This document shows positions 1 through 5,724 of a stretch of 8,096 bases of DNA, piece after piece. Source of the stretch: Candidatus Aminicenantota bacterium (GTDB lineage: Bacteria; Acidobacteriota; Aminicenantia; UBA2199). The stretch is taken from the NCBI GenBank assembly GCA_026393775.1, contig JAPKZM010000117.1:1-8096 (forward strand). Reading direction: 5' to 3'. The position numbers and the translations under genes are program-made. Under the pieces are notes generated by a model, which made no database searches, was not told the DNA's origin, and worked only from the letters and a program-made list of their open reading frames with translations. The stretch's first letter is position 1. The number at the start of each line of letters is the position of its first letter.

Positions 1-664
1 TGATGTATTTGGTCATGACCAGCGGGCTCTTCATCTTGTTGCGGCGGCCCAGGTTGACATGACAGTTGCTCATCACTTCCACGACGGAGAAACCCTTGTG
101 CTGGAACGATTTCTTGATCACCAGCTTCAGCTGCATCAGGCGGTTGACCGTCTCCCGGGCCACGAACGAAGCTTCGGCCGCGGTCAGCAGCTTGCGGACA
201 TTGAAATGGGGCTCGATGTTGCCGTAGGGGGTGGTCTCGGTGAAAAATTTCGGCGGGGTCAGCGGCGAGACCTGGCCGCCGGTCATGCCGTAGATGCCGT
301 TGTTGATCAGGATCATCTTGATGCCGATGTTGCGCCGGGCGGCATGAATCAGGTGGTTGCCGCCGATGGCGGTGGCATCGCCGTCCCCGGAAATGACCAC
401 CACCAGCTTCTCCGGCTTGGCCAGCTTGATGCCGGTGGCGAAGGTCAGGGCGCGGCCGTGGGTGGTGTGCAAGGTGTTGGTGTTGAAATAAGTGGGCATG
501 CGGCCGGAGCAGCCGATGCCGGCGATAACAATAATATTGTCGGGATCGAGCTTCAAATCGGCAAAAGCCATGGCGATAGATTTTAAAATAACTCCGTCCC
601 CACAACCGGGACACCAGGGGGTGGGGAAAGTACGGTAACGGATATATTTTTCGTAATCTCTCAT
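1..664 (-). CDS. korB: 2-oxoacid (probably 2-oxoglutarate):ferredoxin oxidoreductase, beta subunit, 3' end cut by the window edge
   Basis: This subunit holds thiamine diphosphate and a [4Fe-4S] cluster and works with the alpha subunit in CoA-dependent oxidative decarboxylation of a 2-oxoacid, passing electrons to ferredoxin (family knowledge). The frame stays open for 221 codons from ATG at 664 to the window edge; roughly 50 C-terminal residues are probably missing. Visible motifs are WCPGCGDG (residues 17-24), GIGCSGR (49-55), and the ThDP/Mg signature beginning GDGDATAIGGN (93-103) and closing with NN (121-122). Cys18, Cys21, Cys52 and Cys201 match the spacing of the four cluster ligands known in this family. 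The stretch around CHVNLGRRNK (201-210) resembles KorB, which favours 2-oxoglutarate, but valine/isovalerate-type enzymes cannot be excluded. The start overlaps the korA stop as ATGA, with AAGGAG 8 nt upstream. Confidence 0.93.
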   Translation of the reverse strand, partial: MRDYEKYIRYRTFPTPWCPGCGDGVILKSIAMAFADLKLDPDNIIVIAGIGCSGRMPTYFNTNTLHTTHGRALTFATGIKLAKPEKLVVVISGDGDATAIGGNHLIHAARRNIGIKMILINNGIYGMTGGQVSPLTPPKFFTETTPYGNIEPHFNVRKLLTAAEASFVARETVNRLMQLKLVIKKSFQHKGFSVVEVMSNCHVNLGRRNKMKSPLVMTKYI

Positions 665-1788
665 TTGACAAACTCCTTGATCACATTCAGGACCTCATCG
701 GGGGTGAAGGGCATGCCGTTGGCACGCAGCAGGGTCTGCTTCTCCACGTCGCCGGGAGCAACTCGCTCAACCTCGTACTTCATCTGCCCCATGTTCATCT
801 CCACGGTCAAAACCTTTTTTATTTTCTTGAACCTTTCCTGCAGGGCGGCACGGGGGAAAGGCCATACGGTCAACGCCTGGAACAACCCGGCCTTGATCCC
901 CTGTTCGCGGGCCATTTTCACCGCGGCCAGAGCGGAGCGGGCCGAAATGCCGAAACTGAAAATCAGGACCTCGGCGTCATCCAGAAAAAATTCCTTGTAC
1001 TTGATGATGTCGTCCAGGTTCTGGAAGATCTTCTGCATGCGCAGCTTCTGCATCTTGTCGACCGTCTTGGCATCGAAGGAAGGCCAGCCGTGCGCATCGT
1101 GCTCGAGCCCGTCGATATGGATCGGATAGCCGTGAAAGAAATCGACGCGCGGCGGGTTTTCGCCGATCTTGCGGTCATAGATGTTCAGGTCCACGACCTG
1201 TTGGGTCTTTTCCCAGTAAACGTCATAACTGCCTGGATCGGGGATTTCCACGTCCATGTGGGCCTTGCCGAGGACTTCGTCCAGGAGCAGGATCACCGGA
1301 TTCCAGTATTTTTCGGCCAGATTGAAAGCCCGGACCGTTTCGCTGAAAATTTCCTCGGAGAAAGCCGGGTAAAGGGCGATGATCGGGTGGTCGCCATGGG
1401 TGCCCCAGCGCGCCTGCATCATGTCGGCCTGGGCCGGCTTGGTCGGCATGCCGGTAGAGGGGCCGCCACGCATGACGTTGACGATGACGACCGGCACTTC
1501 GGCCATGACGGCCATGCCAATATGTTCCTGCATCAGCGAAAAGCCGGGGCCGCTGGTGGCAGTCATGGTTTTCCTCCCGGCCAGGGAGGCGCCGATGCAA
1601 GCTCCCAGCGAGGCGATCTCATCCTCCATCTGGATGAAGACCCGGTCCATCTTGGGCATCTCGCGCGACATGTACTGGGCGACTTCCGAGGAGGGAGTAA
1701 TCGGATAGCCGGCAAAAAAATCGCACCCGGCCGCCAGCGCCGCCTTGGCGATGATGATGTTGCCTTGCAAGACCTTGCGTTGACTCAT
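661..1788 (-). CDS. korA: 2-oxoacid (probably 2-oxoglutarate):ferredoxin oxidoreductase, alpha subunit
   Basis: This is the substrate- and CoA-binding partner of the beta subunit in a cytoplasmic ferredoxin-reducing 2-oxoacid oxidoreductase. The 375-residue length is normal for the separate alpha subunit that lacks the gamma domain. The N-terminal pyrimidine-binding domain (about 1-190) carries YPITPSSEV (28-36), QMEDEIASLGA (53-63, with the Glu typical of ThDP enzymes), TSGPGFSLM (78-86) and RGGPSTGMPTKPAQAD (107-122). The C-terminal domain (about 245-375) has the usual TVWPFP (307-312) and VEMNMGQM (329-336). Translation from ATG at 1788 has AAGGTG (1798-1793) as Shine-Dalgarno. The start overlaps the korD stop by ATGA, and the stop overlaps the korB start the same way, so the three genes are probably translated together in fixed ratio. 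Substrate preference is inferred, not shown. Confidence 0.94.
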   Translation of the reverse strand: MSQRKVLQGNIIIAKAALAAGCDFFAGYPITPSSEVAQYMSREMPKMDRVFIQMEDEIASLGACIGASLAGRKTMTATSGPGFSLMQEHIGMAVMAEVPVVIVNVMRGGPSTGMPTKPAQADMMQARWGTHGDHPIIALYPAFSEEIFSETVRAFNLAEKYWNPVILLLDEVLGKAHMDVEIPDPGSYDVYWEKTQQVVDLNIYDRKIGENPPRVDFFHGYPIHIDGLEHDAHGWPSFDAKTVDKMQKLRMQKIFQNLDDIIKYKEFFLDDAEVLIFSFGISARSALAAVKMAREQGIKAGLFQALTVWPFPRAALQERFKKIKKVLTVEMNMGQMKYEVERVAPGDVEKQTLLRANGMPFTPDEVLNVIKEFVK

Positions 1789-2087
1789 TGGGCACCTTCT
1801 TTTTTTGCTTCCTCATAATTCACGAAGATGGCGAAATCGGGACATTGCAGTTCACACATTTTACAACCGATACAGTAATCAGGAGCATCAACGATCACCG
1901 AGGCTCCGAATTTATTTTTCGGATCGTCGTACAGCTGTAGGGTCCCGGTCGGGCAGATATCGACGCACAAGCCGCAGCCCTTGCAGTAAAGGGGAACCAG
2001 GGTCAATTTGTTTTTTTTGGGTGACGGTTTCTTCTTGCCGCGGCGTTCCTGCGCGTCTTGGTTGGCTTTTAACTCTTCTTTCTCCAT
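1785..2087 (-). CDS. korD: 2-oxoacid:ferredoxin oxidoreductase, delta (ferredoxin-like 2[4Fe-4S]) subunit
   Basis: A 100-residue ferredoxin-like subunit that relays electrons from the catalytic alpha/beta pair to soluble ferredoxin. Two complete cluster motifs are visible: CKGCGLCVDICP (Cys35, 38, 41, 45) and CIGCKMCELQCP (Cys72, 75, 78, 82). Ahead of them is a highly charged, lysine-rich extension (residues 1-27), likely disordered or used for docking on the enzyme. ATG at 2087 has a strong Shine-Dalgarno, AGAGGTGA at 2098-2091. It is the first gene of the D-A-B cluster and its stop overlaps the korA start by ATGA. The D-A-B order is the common kor/vor arrangement, which supports assignment as the dedicated subunit rather than a free ferredoxin. 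Confidence 0.92.
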   Translation of the reverse strand: MEKEELKANQDAQERRGKKKPSPKKNKLTLVPLYCKGCGLCVDICPTGTLQLYDDPKNKFGASVIVDAPDYCIGCKMCELQCPDFAIFVNYEEAKKEGAQ

Positions 2088-2090
2088 TTT

Positions 2091-2098
2091 TCACCTCT
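2091..2098 (-). promoter_or_regulatory. Shine-Dalgarno for korD
   Basis: The minus strand reads AGAGGTGA, ending 3 nt before ATG at 2087. It is a strong site and fixes the start of the first gene of the kor cluster. Confidence 0.75.
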
Positions 2099-2128
2099 GC
2101 TTCCTGAATGCAGTCATCACGATGCTCA

Positions 2129-2156
2129 ATTCTATCACATTTTCAGCTGTTTTGAA
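2129..2156 (-). promoter_or_regulatory. Putative sigma70-type promoter for korDAB
   Basis: On the minus strand the gap between lptFG and korD holds TTCAAA (2156-2151, 4 of 6 against TTGACA), a 16-nt spacer, and TAGAAT (2134-2129, 5 of 6 against TATAAT) preceded by TG one base upstream (extended -10). The predicted +1 is near 2122, giving a leader of about 35 nt with the korD Shine-Dalgarno. A short dyad (TTTCA at 2141-2145 and TGAAA at 2153-2157) overlaps the -35. The -35 is imperfect, so confidence is moderate. No terminator was recognised in this gap, so read-through from lptFG is possible. Confidence 0.5.
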
Positions 2157-2192
2157 ACCGCGTTTGATGCCGGAATCGGGCGGGACAACGCC

Positions 2193-4466
2193 TCAAGTCC
2201 TGATATACAGGAACAGCACGAAAGAAATGGCCAAGAACAGGACCAACGGCGCGAAGGCGGATAGCAGGGGCGACAGAACCGCCATCGACCCCATGGAACT
2301 GAAAATGCCCAGTGTCCCCCAGTAGACCATGGAAACGCCAACGGCGATGCCGATGCCGAAAAGCGCGCCGCGATTCCCCATCAAAAATGAAAACGGGATG
2401 GCGATGAAAACCATTACCAGCGCTGAAAGGGGAAAGGCATAATTATAATATAACTGGGCCTGGTAGCGCTGGGGGTCGCTGCTGCTCTTTTTTAAAAATT
2501 CGATGTACCTTTTCAGCGCTTTGCTGTTCATGGTATTGGAAAACTTGACACTGTCGGTAAAAAATCGCCTGGTTTCACCGATTTTCAGCTTCCGCTCGCC
2601 GAAAGCAGCATAAGCAATTGGAAAATTGTCCTTGAAATTCCTTTCAAAACCGTTGCCAAGCAGCAGCTCGTTTTCACCCAGCCAGCGCGCCGTTCGGGCC
2701 GAGACGCGCCGCCGCATCGAAAAATCAGGGTTCAGATAAAGGATATTGAAATTGATGAACTGTTTTTTCCCTTTTTCAAAAAAATTGTAAAAATAGATCT
2801 GGTTATCCCTCCCCAGCAGCCAGTTCCGGGCAAACTCGATGTCGGTAAAGGATTTGCGTTTATGAATCACGTCCAGGATCTGTCCCGATTTTTTATTCGC
2901 CTCGGGCAGGACGTTTTCCTGGATAAAATAGGTGCACAGCGAAAAAAACAGCCCAAGAAAGACGGCCGGCAGGGCCAGGCGCAACAGGCTGACTCCGCTG
3001 ACCTGGACCGCGACGACTTCGTTGTTCTTGCTCATCAGGGAAAAGGTCAGCAAAACCGCGGTCAAGACGGAAATGGGCAGAATAATGGTAATGATCTCCG
3101 GGGTAATATAATAATCATATTTTAAAACATAGAAAAAGGGCACTTTGTTCTCGATGACGTTGTCAATCAATTCCAGGATGTTGATGATGTAAAAAACCAG
3201 CAACAGCGAGGAAAAGACAAGCGCAAAAACTCCCAGCATGCGCCGCAAAACATAGCGATCCAAGATCCGCAGCGGCAGCCAGCGCGATAAATTGGCAAGC
3301 TTCAAGCCGCCTTTTCCAAAAATTGCCGATCCGGACCGGTCTTTGCGCAAGAAACGGAAAGCAAAAATCCTGTCCCAATTGATCTCTTTTTCCCTGGCCG
3401 CGAAACGGTAAAGCAAGATACCTACCGCCACCAGGAAAAATGTCGGCGCCCAGGAACCCCAGAAGGGGGAAACGATTTTCTTCACGATCATGTTGCGGCT
3501 GGCAGTCATCATCACGTAATAGATGAAAATAATCCCCAGCGAAACGACGAAACCGCTGGTTTTCCCGCCCTTCTTGGTGGAAATACCCAGCGATAGGCCG
3601 AGGAAACCCAGGGCCAGGCAGGCAAACGGCAGGGCGAATTTTTTATGAAACTCAAGGCTCAGCAGCACATCGCCCGGGTTTTCCCTCAGTCTGCGGCAAA
3701 GCTCGGGAAACACCAGCTGCATGCTGCGCCGGTTCTGGCGGAAATTGACCAGGTTGGTGATCTTTTCAGTCTTCTGAGTGAAAAAAGTCAATGAGTACTT
3801 TTCCGGATCCTTCTTTTTATACGTGTGGATCACGCCGTCAAAAAGTATGATGTAATTATCCTTCTGAAACTGCTTGTAATCGAACCTGCCTCTTTTGGCA
3901 AAAATCAATGTGTCCTCTTCGGGATTTTTCATCGAACACAGGAACACATCCTGCCATTCGCCGCCGCGATCCTGGTCGCGGAAATAGAGGCTTAAGAAAG
4001 GCAGGTCTTGATAAAAGATGCCCGGTTTGATCCCCGAAATGGTCTGCGACAGCACCACCTCGGTATACAACTTGTTGAAACGGTAGTTGGTTTCGGGAGC
4101 CAGGAACATGAGCAGCCATGAAGAAACCAGCCAGGTGCTGACCGAAAACAATAGCACCGGCTTCAATATCTTGCGGTTGTGAATGCCCATGGTCCGGAAA
4201 GCCACAATTTCGGAATCCGAGCTCAGGCGGCTCATCCCGGCCAGCACGCCCATGAGGGTGGCCATGGGGATGGTGAAAGAAAGCATGTCCGGCAGAAGAA
4301 AGAACAATATCTTGAAAACCATGCCGGCGGTTACACCCTTGGCGATCAGCGTTTTGGAAAGAATGAGAATTTGATTGGTCAGCAGGGTGAGTGTGTAAAC
4401 CAGCAGACCGACGGCGAATGGAGAGGCGATTTCCTTGAGGATATAGCGGTCAAAAGCCTTCTTCAT
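2193..4466 (-). CDS. lptFG: LptF-LptG fusion: single-chain permease of the lipopolysaccharide export ABC transporter
   Basis: In diderms LptF and LptG form the inner-membrane heterodimer that, driven by LptB, extracts LPS and hands it to the LptC/A bridge. Here one 757-residue frame encodes two complete LptF/LptG-type units. The first (about 1-355) has membrane segments near 14-36, 50-75, 102-123, 275-295, 303-322 and 336-354, with a periplasmic beta-jellyroll region between the third and fourth. The second (about 399-757) repeats this plan: segments near 409-430, 455-478, 495-515, 670-693, 700-720 and 728-754, with jellyroll about 518-665. Each half keeps the cytoplasmic coupling-helix motif after its second segment: SDSEIVAFRTMGI (83-95) and NNEVVAVQVSG (481-491). 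A charged linker (about 356-398) joins them; both ends of each half should be cytoplasmic, so the fusion is topologically sensible. No frameshift or internal stop is seen. LptB, LptC and LptA are not in the window. There is no Shine-Dalgarno before ATG at 4466. Confidence 0.93.
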   Translation of the reverse strand: MKKAFDRYILKEIASPFAVGLLVYTLTLLTNQILILSKTLIAKGVTAGMVFKILFFLLPDMLSFTIPMATLMGVLAGMSRLSSDSEIVAFRTMGIHNRKILKPVLLFSVSTWLVSSWLLMFLAPETNYRFNKLYTEVVLSQTISGIKPGIFYQDLPFLSLYFRDQDRGGEWQDVFLCSMKNPEEDTLIFAKRGRFDYKQFQKDNYIILFDGVIHTYKKKDPEKYSLTFFTQKTEKITNLVNFRQNRRSMQLVFPELCRRLRENPGDVLLSLEFHKKFALPFACLALGFLGLSLGISTKKGGKTSGFVVSLGIIFIYYVMMTASRNMIVKKIVSPFWGSWAPTFFLVAVGILLYRFAAREKEINWDRIFAFRFLRKDRSGSAIFGKGGLKLANLSRWLPLRILDRYVLRRMLGVFALVFSSLLLVFYIINILELIDNVIENKVPFFYVLKYDYYITPEIITIILPISVLTAVLLTFSLMSKNNEVVAVQVSGVSLLRLALPAVFLGLFFSLCTYFIQENVLPEANKKSGQILDVIHKRKSFTDIEFARNWLLGRDNQIYFYNFFEKGKKQFINFNILYLNPDFSMRRRVSARTARWLGENELLLGNGFERNFKDNFPIAYAAFGERKLKIGETRRFFTDSVKFSNTMNSKALKRYIEFLKKSSSDPQRYQAQLYYNYAFPLSALVMVFIAIPFSFLMGNRGALFGIGIAVGVSMVYWGTLGIFSSMGSMAVLSPLLSAFAPLVLFLAISFVLFLYIRT

Positions 4467-4472
4467 CAGGAA

Positions 4473-4501
4473 ATCATAGCACAGGAGCCTGGGCTTTTCA
4501 A
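4473..4501 (-). promoter_or_regulatory. Strong extended -10 promoter for lptFG, positioned for a leaderless mRNA
   Basis: The minus strand reads TTGAAA (4501-4496, 5 of 6 consensus), a 17-nt spacer ending in TGC (extended -10), and TATGAT (4478-4473, 5 of 6). Six nucleotides separate the -10 from ATG at 4466-4464, so the canonical +1 coincides with the A of the start codon. No Shine-Dalgarno is present, which agrees with leaderless translation. The promoter begins 14 nt after the stop codon of the protease gene. Confidence 0.65.
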
Positions 4502-4505
4502 AGCC
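4492..4505. repeat. Short inverted repeat centred on the lptFG -35 box
   Basis: GGCTT (4492-4496) and AAGCC (4501-4505) form a perfect 5-bp dyad with a 4-nt centre, and the -35 hexamer lies inside it. No T-run follows on the minus strand, so it is a poor terminator for the upstream protease gene. It could be an operator or chance. Confidence 0.35.
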
Positions 4506-4515
4506 TTTTGCCGAT

Positions 4516-5412
4516 TTACGGGACCAGCATAATGGGAGCCGGAGTAAAGGAAACCAGGAAGATGAGCAGGGCGAGTCCGGCCAGGATTTTCCTTTTCAAA
4601 TCGATTTTCTCATCCGTGGTTATCGGCGGATGGCGCAAACCGACTATGGTGACGATCAGTGCCCAGAAAAGCCAGCCTTGCCAATATTTGATCCCCAACA
4701 GCAATAAAACAATGGTCGAGGCCATTCCGGCGTAGTATGACTTTTTTCCAACCAGGGCATGAAGAATATGACCTCCATCGAGCTGGCCGATGGGGAAAAG
4801 ATTGAAGGCCGTGGCCAAAAGTCCGAACCAGCCCGCAAAAGCGATGGGATGAACCAGGATGTCTTGCTGGGCGGCGACCGGACCGAGAACGAACCGGGCG
4901 ATCAGTCTGAAAATCAGCGGTTCGCCCAGGACAATTCCCGATTGCAGCGATTCTTTGGGAACCAGCCGCGAAAGGGAAATTCCAATGAAAATAACTGGCA
5001 GGGCCGCCAGGAATCCGGCCAGGGGACCGGCCAGGCCCACGTCGAAAAGCGCTTTTTTGGATGAAAATGGCGACTTGATTTTGATAAAAGCGCCAAAGGT
5101 GCCGATCAAGGTGGGGGCTGGAATAAAGAACGGCAGAGTAGCCTCGATGCGATGAAAACGGCAGGCGAAATAATGACCCAATTCATGGATGAGCAGGATC
5201 CCCAGCAATGAAAAAGAATAGGCGAAGCCCCAAAGCCAGGCGGCCGGGTGACGCCAGAGAAAAGAAAAAAAACCGCTGCCAGCGGGCAGGATGAGCGAGT
5301 GATAACTGATATGGTATTGGACGCCAATGACCACGGTAAAAAGAATGGTCAGGAAAAACAGCAGGATATTGACGATGTATTTCTTAAGCGGGTTGGTTTT
5401 CAGATCGTCCAA
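4516..5412 (-). CDS. M50 family site-2 (intramembrane) metalloprotease, EGY-like, without PDZ domain
   Basis: A polytopic zinc protease that cleaves substrates within the membrane; its substrate here is unknown. The 298-residue protein has HELGH at 76-80 (His76, Glu77 and His80 as zinc ligands and catalytic base). The second conserved site is NLFPIGQLDGGH (204-215), with Asp212 as the third zinc ligand. Between them GTFGAFIKIKSP (104-115) and the GLAGPLAGF segment (126-134) resemble the EGY/cyanobacterial S2P group rather than RseP, and there is no room for a PDZ domain. Hydrophobic segments lie near 13-33, 57-78, 125-147, 190-206, 228-256 and 276-295. The start is TTG at 5412: an in-frame TAG lies four codons upstream and no ATG or GTG is available before the first membrane segment. 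No Shine-Dalgarno is visible, so the exact start is uncertain. A GC-rich hairpin sits just upstream. Confidence 0.9.
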   Translation of the reverse strand: MDDLKTNPLKKYIVNILLFFLTILFTVVIGVQYHISYHSLILPAGSGFFSFLWRHPAAWLWGFAYSFSLLGILLIHELGHYFACRFHRIEATLPFFIPAPTLIGTFGAFIKIKSPFSSKKALFDVGLAGPLAGFLAALPVIFIGISLSRLVPKESLQSGIVLGEPLIFRLIARFVLGPVAAQQDILVHPIAFAGWFGLLATAFNLFPIGQLDGGHILHALVGKKSYYAGMASTIVLLLLGIKYWQGWLFWALIVTIVGLRHPPITTDEKIDLKRKILAGLALLIFLVSFTPAPIMLVP

Positions 5413-5426
5413 AATAATAATCTATA

Positions 5427-5453
5427 CCCCGGCTGCCCATTCTTCGGCCGGGG
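5427..5453 (-). terminator. GC-rich hairpin between the ferredoxin and the M50 protease; possible terminator or translational control element
   Basis: CCCCGGC (5427-5433) and GCCGGGG (5447-5453) form a perfect 7-bp stem around a 13-nt loop. It lies 27 nt after the ferredoxin stop. On the minus strand it is followed by a T-rich but interrupted tract (TATAGATTATTATTTT), which is weaker than a classical intrinsic terminator. It ends 14 nt before the TTG start of the protease gene, so in a read-through transcript it would occupy the ribosome-binding region. Confidence 0.45.
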
Positions 5454-5480
5454 ATAATTTTCTAAAAAAAAATGAGAAGA

Positions 5481-5666
5481 TTATTTGACACAGGAATCGG
5501 TGGGGCAAACCGACGCGCATTGGGGTTCATCAAAATGACCCTTGCATTCCACGCAGAGATTGGGATCGATCACGTAATACTGATCGCCCTGGGAAATCGC
5601 ATTGGTCGGACAAACCGCTTCGCAAGCGCCGCAACTGATACACGTATCATTAATTGTTAATGCCAT
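5481..5666 (-). CDS. 2[4Fe-4S] ferredoxin, YfhL/Allochromatium (Alvin) type
   Basis: A 61-residue low-potential electron carrier. The first cluster motif is CISCGACEAVCP (Cys9, 12, 15, 19). The second is of the expanded type C-x2-C-x8-C-x3-C (Cys38, 41, 50, 54), containing CVECKGHFDEPQC, which is diagnostic of the Alvin/YfhL group. A ninth cysteine (Cys59) lies at the end. The C-terminal helical extension found in Allochromatium-type members is absent; the protein stops at CPTDSCVK. ATG at 5666 is chosen over an in-frame ATG at 5693, because an ideal Shine-Dalgarno lies 6 nt upstream of it, the family normally begins MAL or MAx, and the predicted transcript starts downstream of 5693. It has its own promoter. 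It could serve the Kor enzyme encoded nearby, but that link is inference from proximity. Confidence 0.92.
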   Translation of the reverse strand: MALTINDTCISCGACEAVCPTNAISQGDQYYVIDPNLCVECKGHFDEPQCASVCPTDSCVK

Positions 5667-5672
5667 TCTAGT

Positions 5673-5678
5673 CCCCCT
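5673..5678 (-). promoter_or_regulatory. Shine-Dalgarno deciding the ferredoxin start
   Basis: AGGGGG on the minus strand lies 6 nt before ATG at 5666. It supports this start rather than the longer in-frame ATG at 5693. Confidence 0.75.
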
Positions 5679-5692
5679 AATTGGAAAGTACA

Positions 5693-5721
5693 ATTCTAAT
5701 ATTAAATTAGATTTTTGTCAA
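5693..5721 (-). promoter_or_regulatory. Strong sigma70-type promoter for the ferredoxin gene
   Basis: The minus strand shows a perfect TTGACA (5721-5716), a 17-nt AT-rich spacer, and TAGAAT (5698-5693). The predicted +1 is about 5686, giving a 20-nt leader that contains the Shine-Dalgarno. The -35 begins 3 nt after the ABC transporter stop codon, so the ferredoxin can be expressed independently of the genes upstream. Confidence 0.75.
5695..5711. repeat. Inverted repeat inside the ferredoxin promoter, candidate operator
   Basis: TCTAAT (5695-5700) and ATTAGA (5706-5711) are perfect inverted arms around a 5-nt centre. They cover the spacer and part of the -10, a position where a repressor would block polymerase. 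The region is very AT-rich, so chance is possible. Confidence 0.35.
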
Positions 5722-5724
5722 CAT

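Noticed and set aside
59..586. Plus-strand open frame of 175 codons
   Set aside because: It lies opposite korB, whose minus-strand frame carries all family motifs. The plus product has low-complexity Gly/Ala/Asp/His composition with no domain, as expected of an antisense shadow.
1090..1818. Plus-strand open frame of 242 codons
   Set aside because: It is the complement of korA, rich in His/Gly/Asp, with no recognisable motif. Its length follows from the G/C-rich third positions of korA.
2088..2192. Riboswitch or small RNA in the lptFG-korD gap
   Set aside because: The 105-nt gap shows only a promoter-like element and very short dyads; no extended stem structure or conserved aptamer core was recognised.
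4492..4505. Intrinsic terminator after the M50 protease
   Set aside because: The 5-bp stem is not followed by a T-run on the minus strand, and it overlaps the lptFG -35 box.
5481..5693. Longer ferredoxin starting at ATG 5693 (70 residues)
   Set aside because: The extra nine residues are not family-like. The ATG at 5666 has an ideal Shine-Dalgarno, and the predicted transcription start (about 5686) is downstream of 5693.
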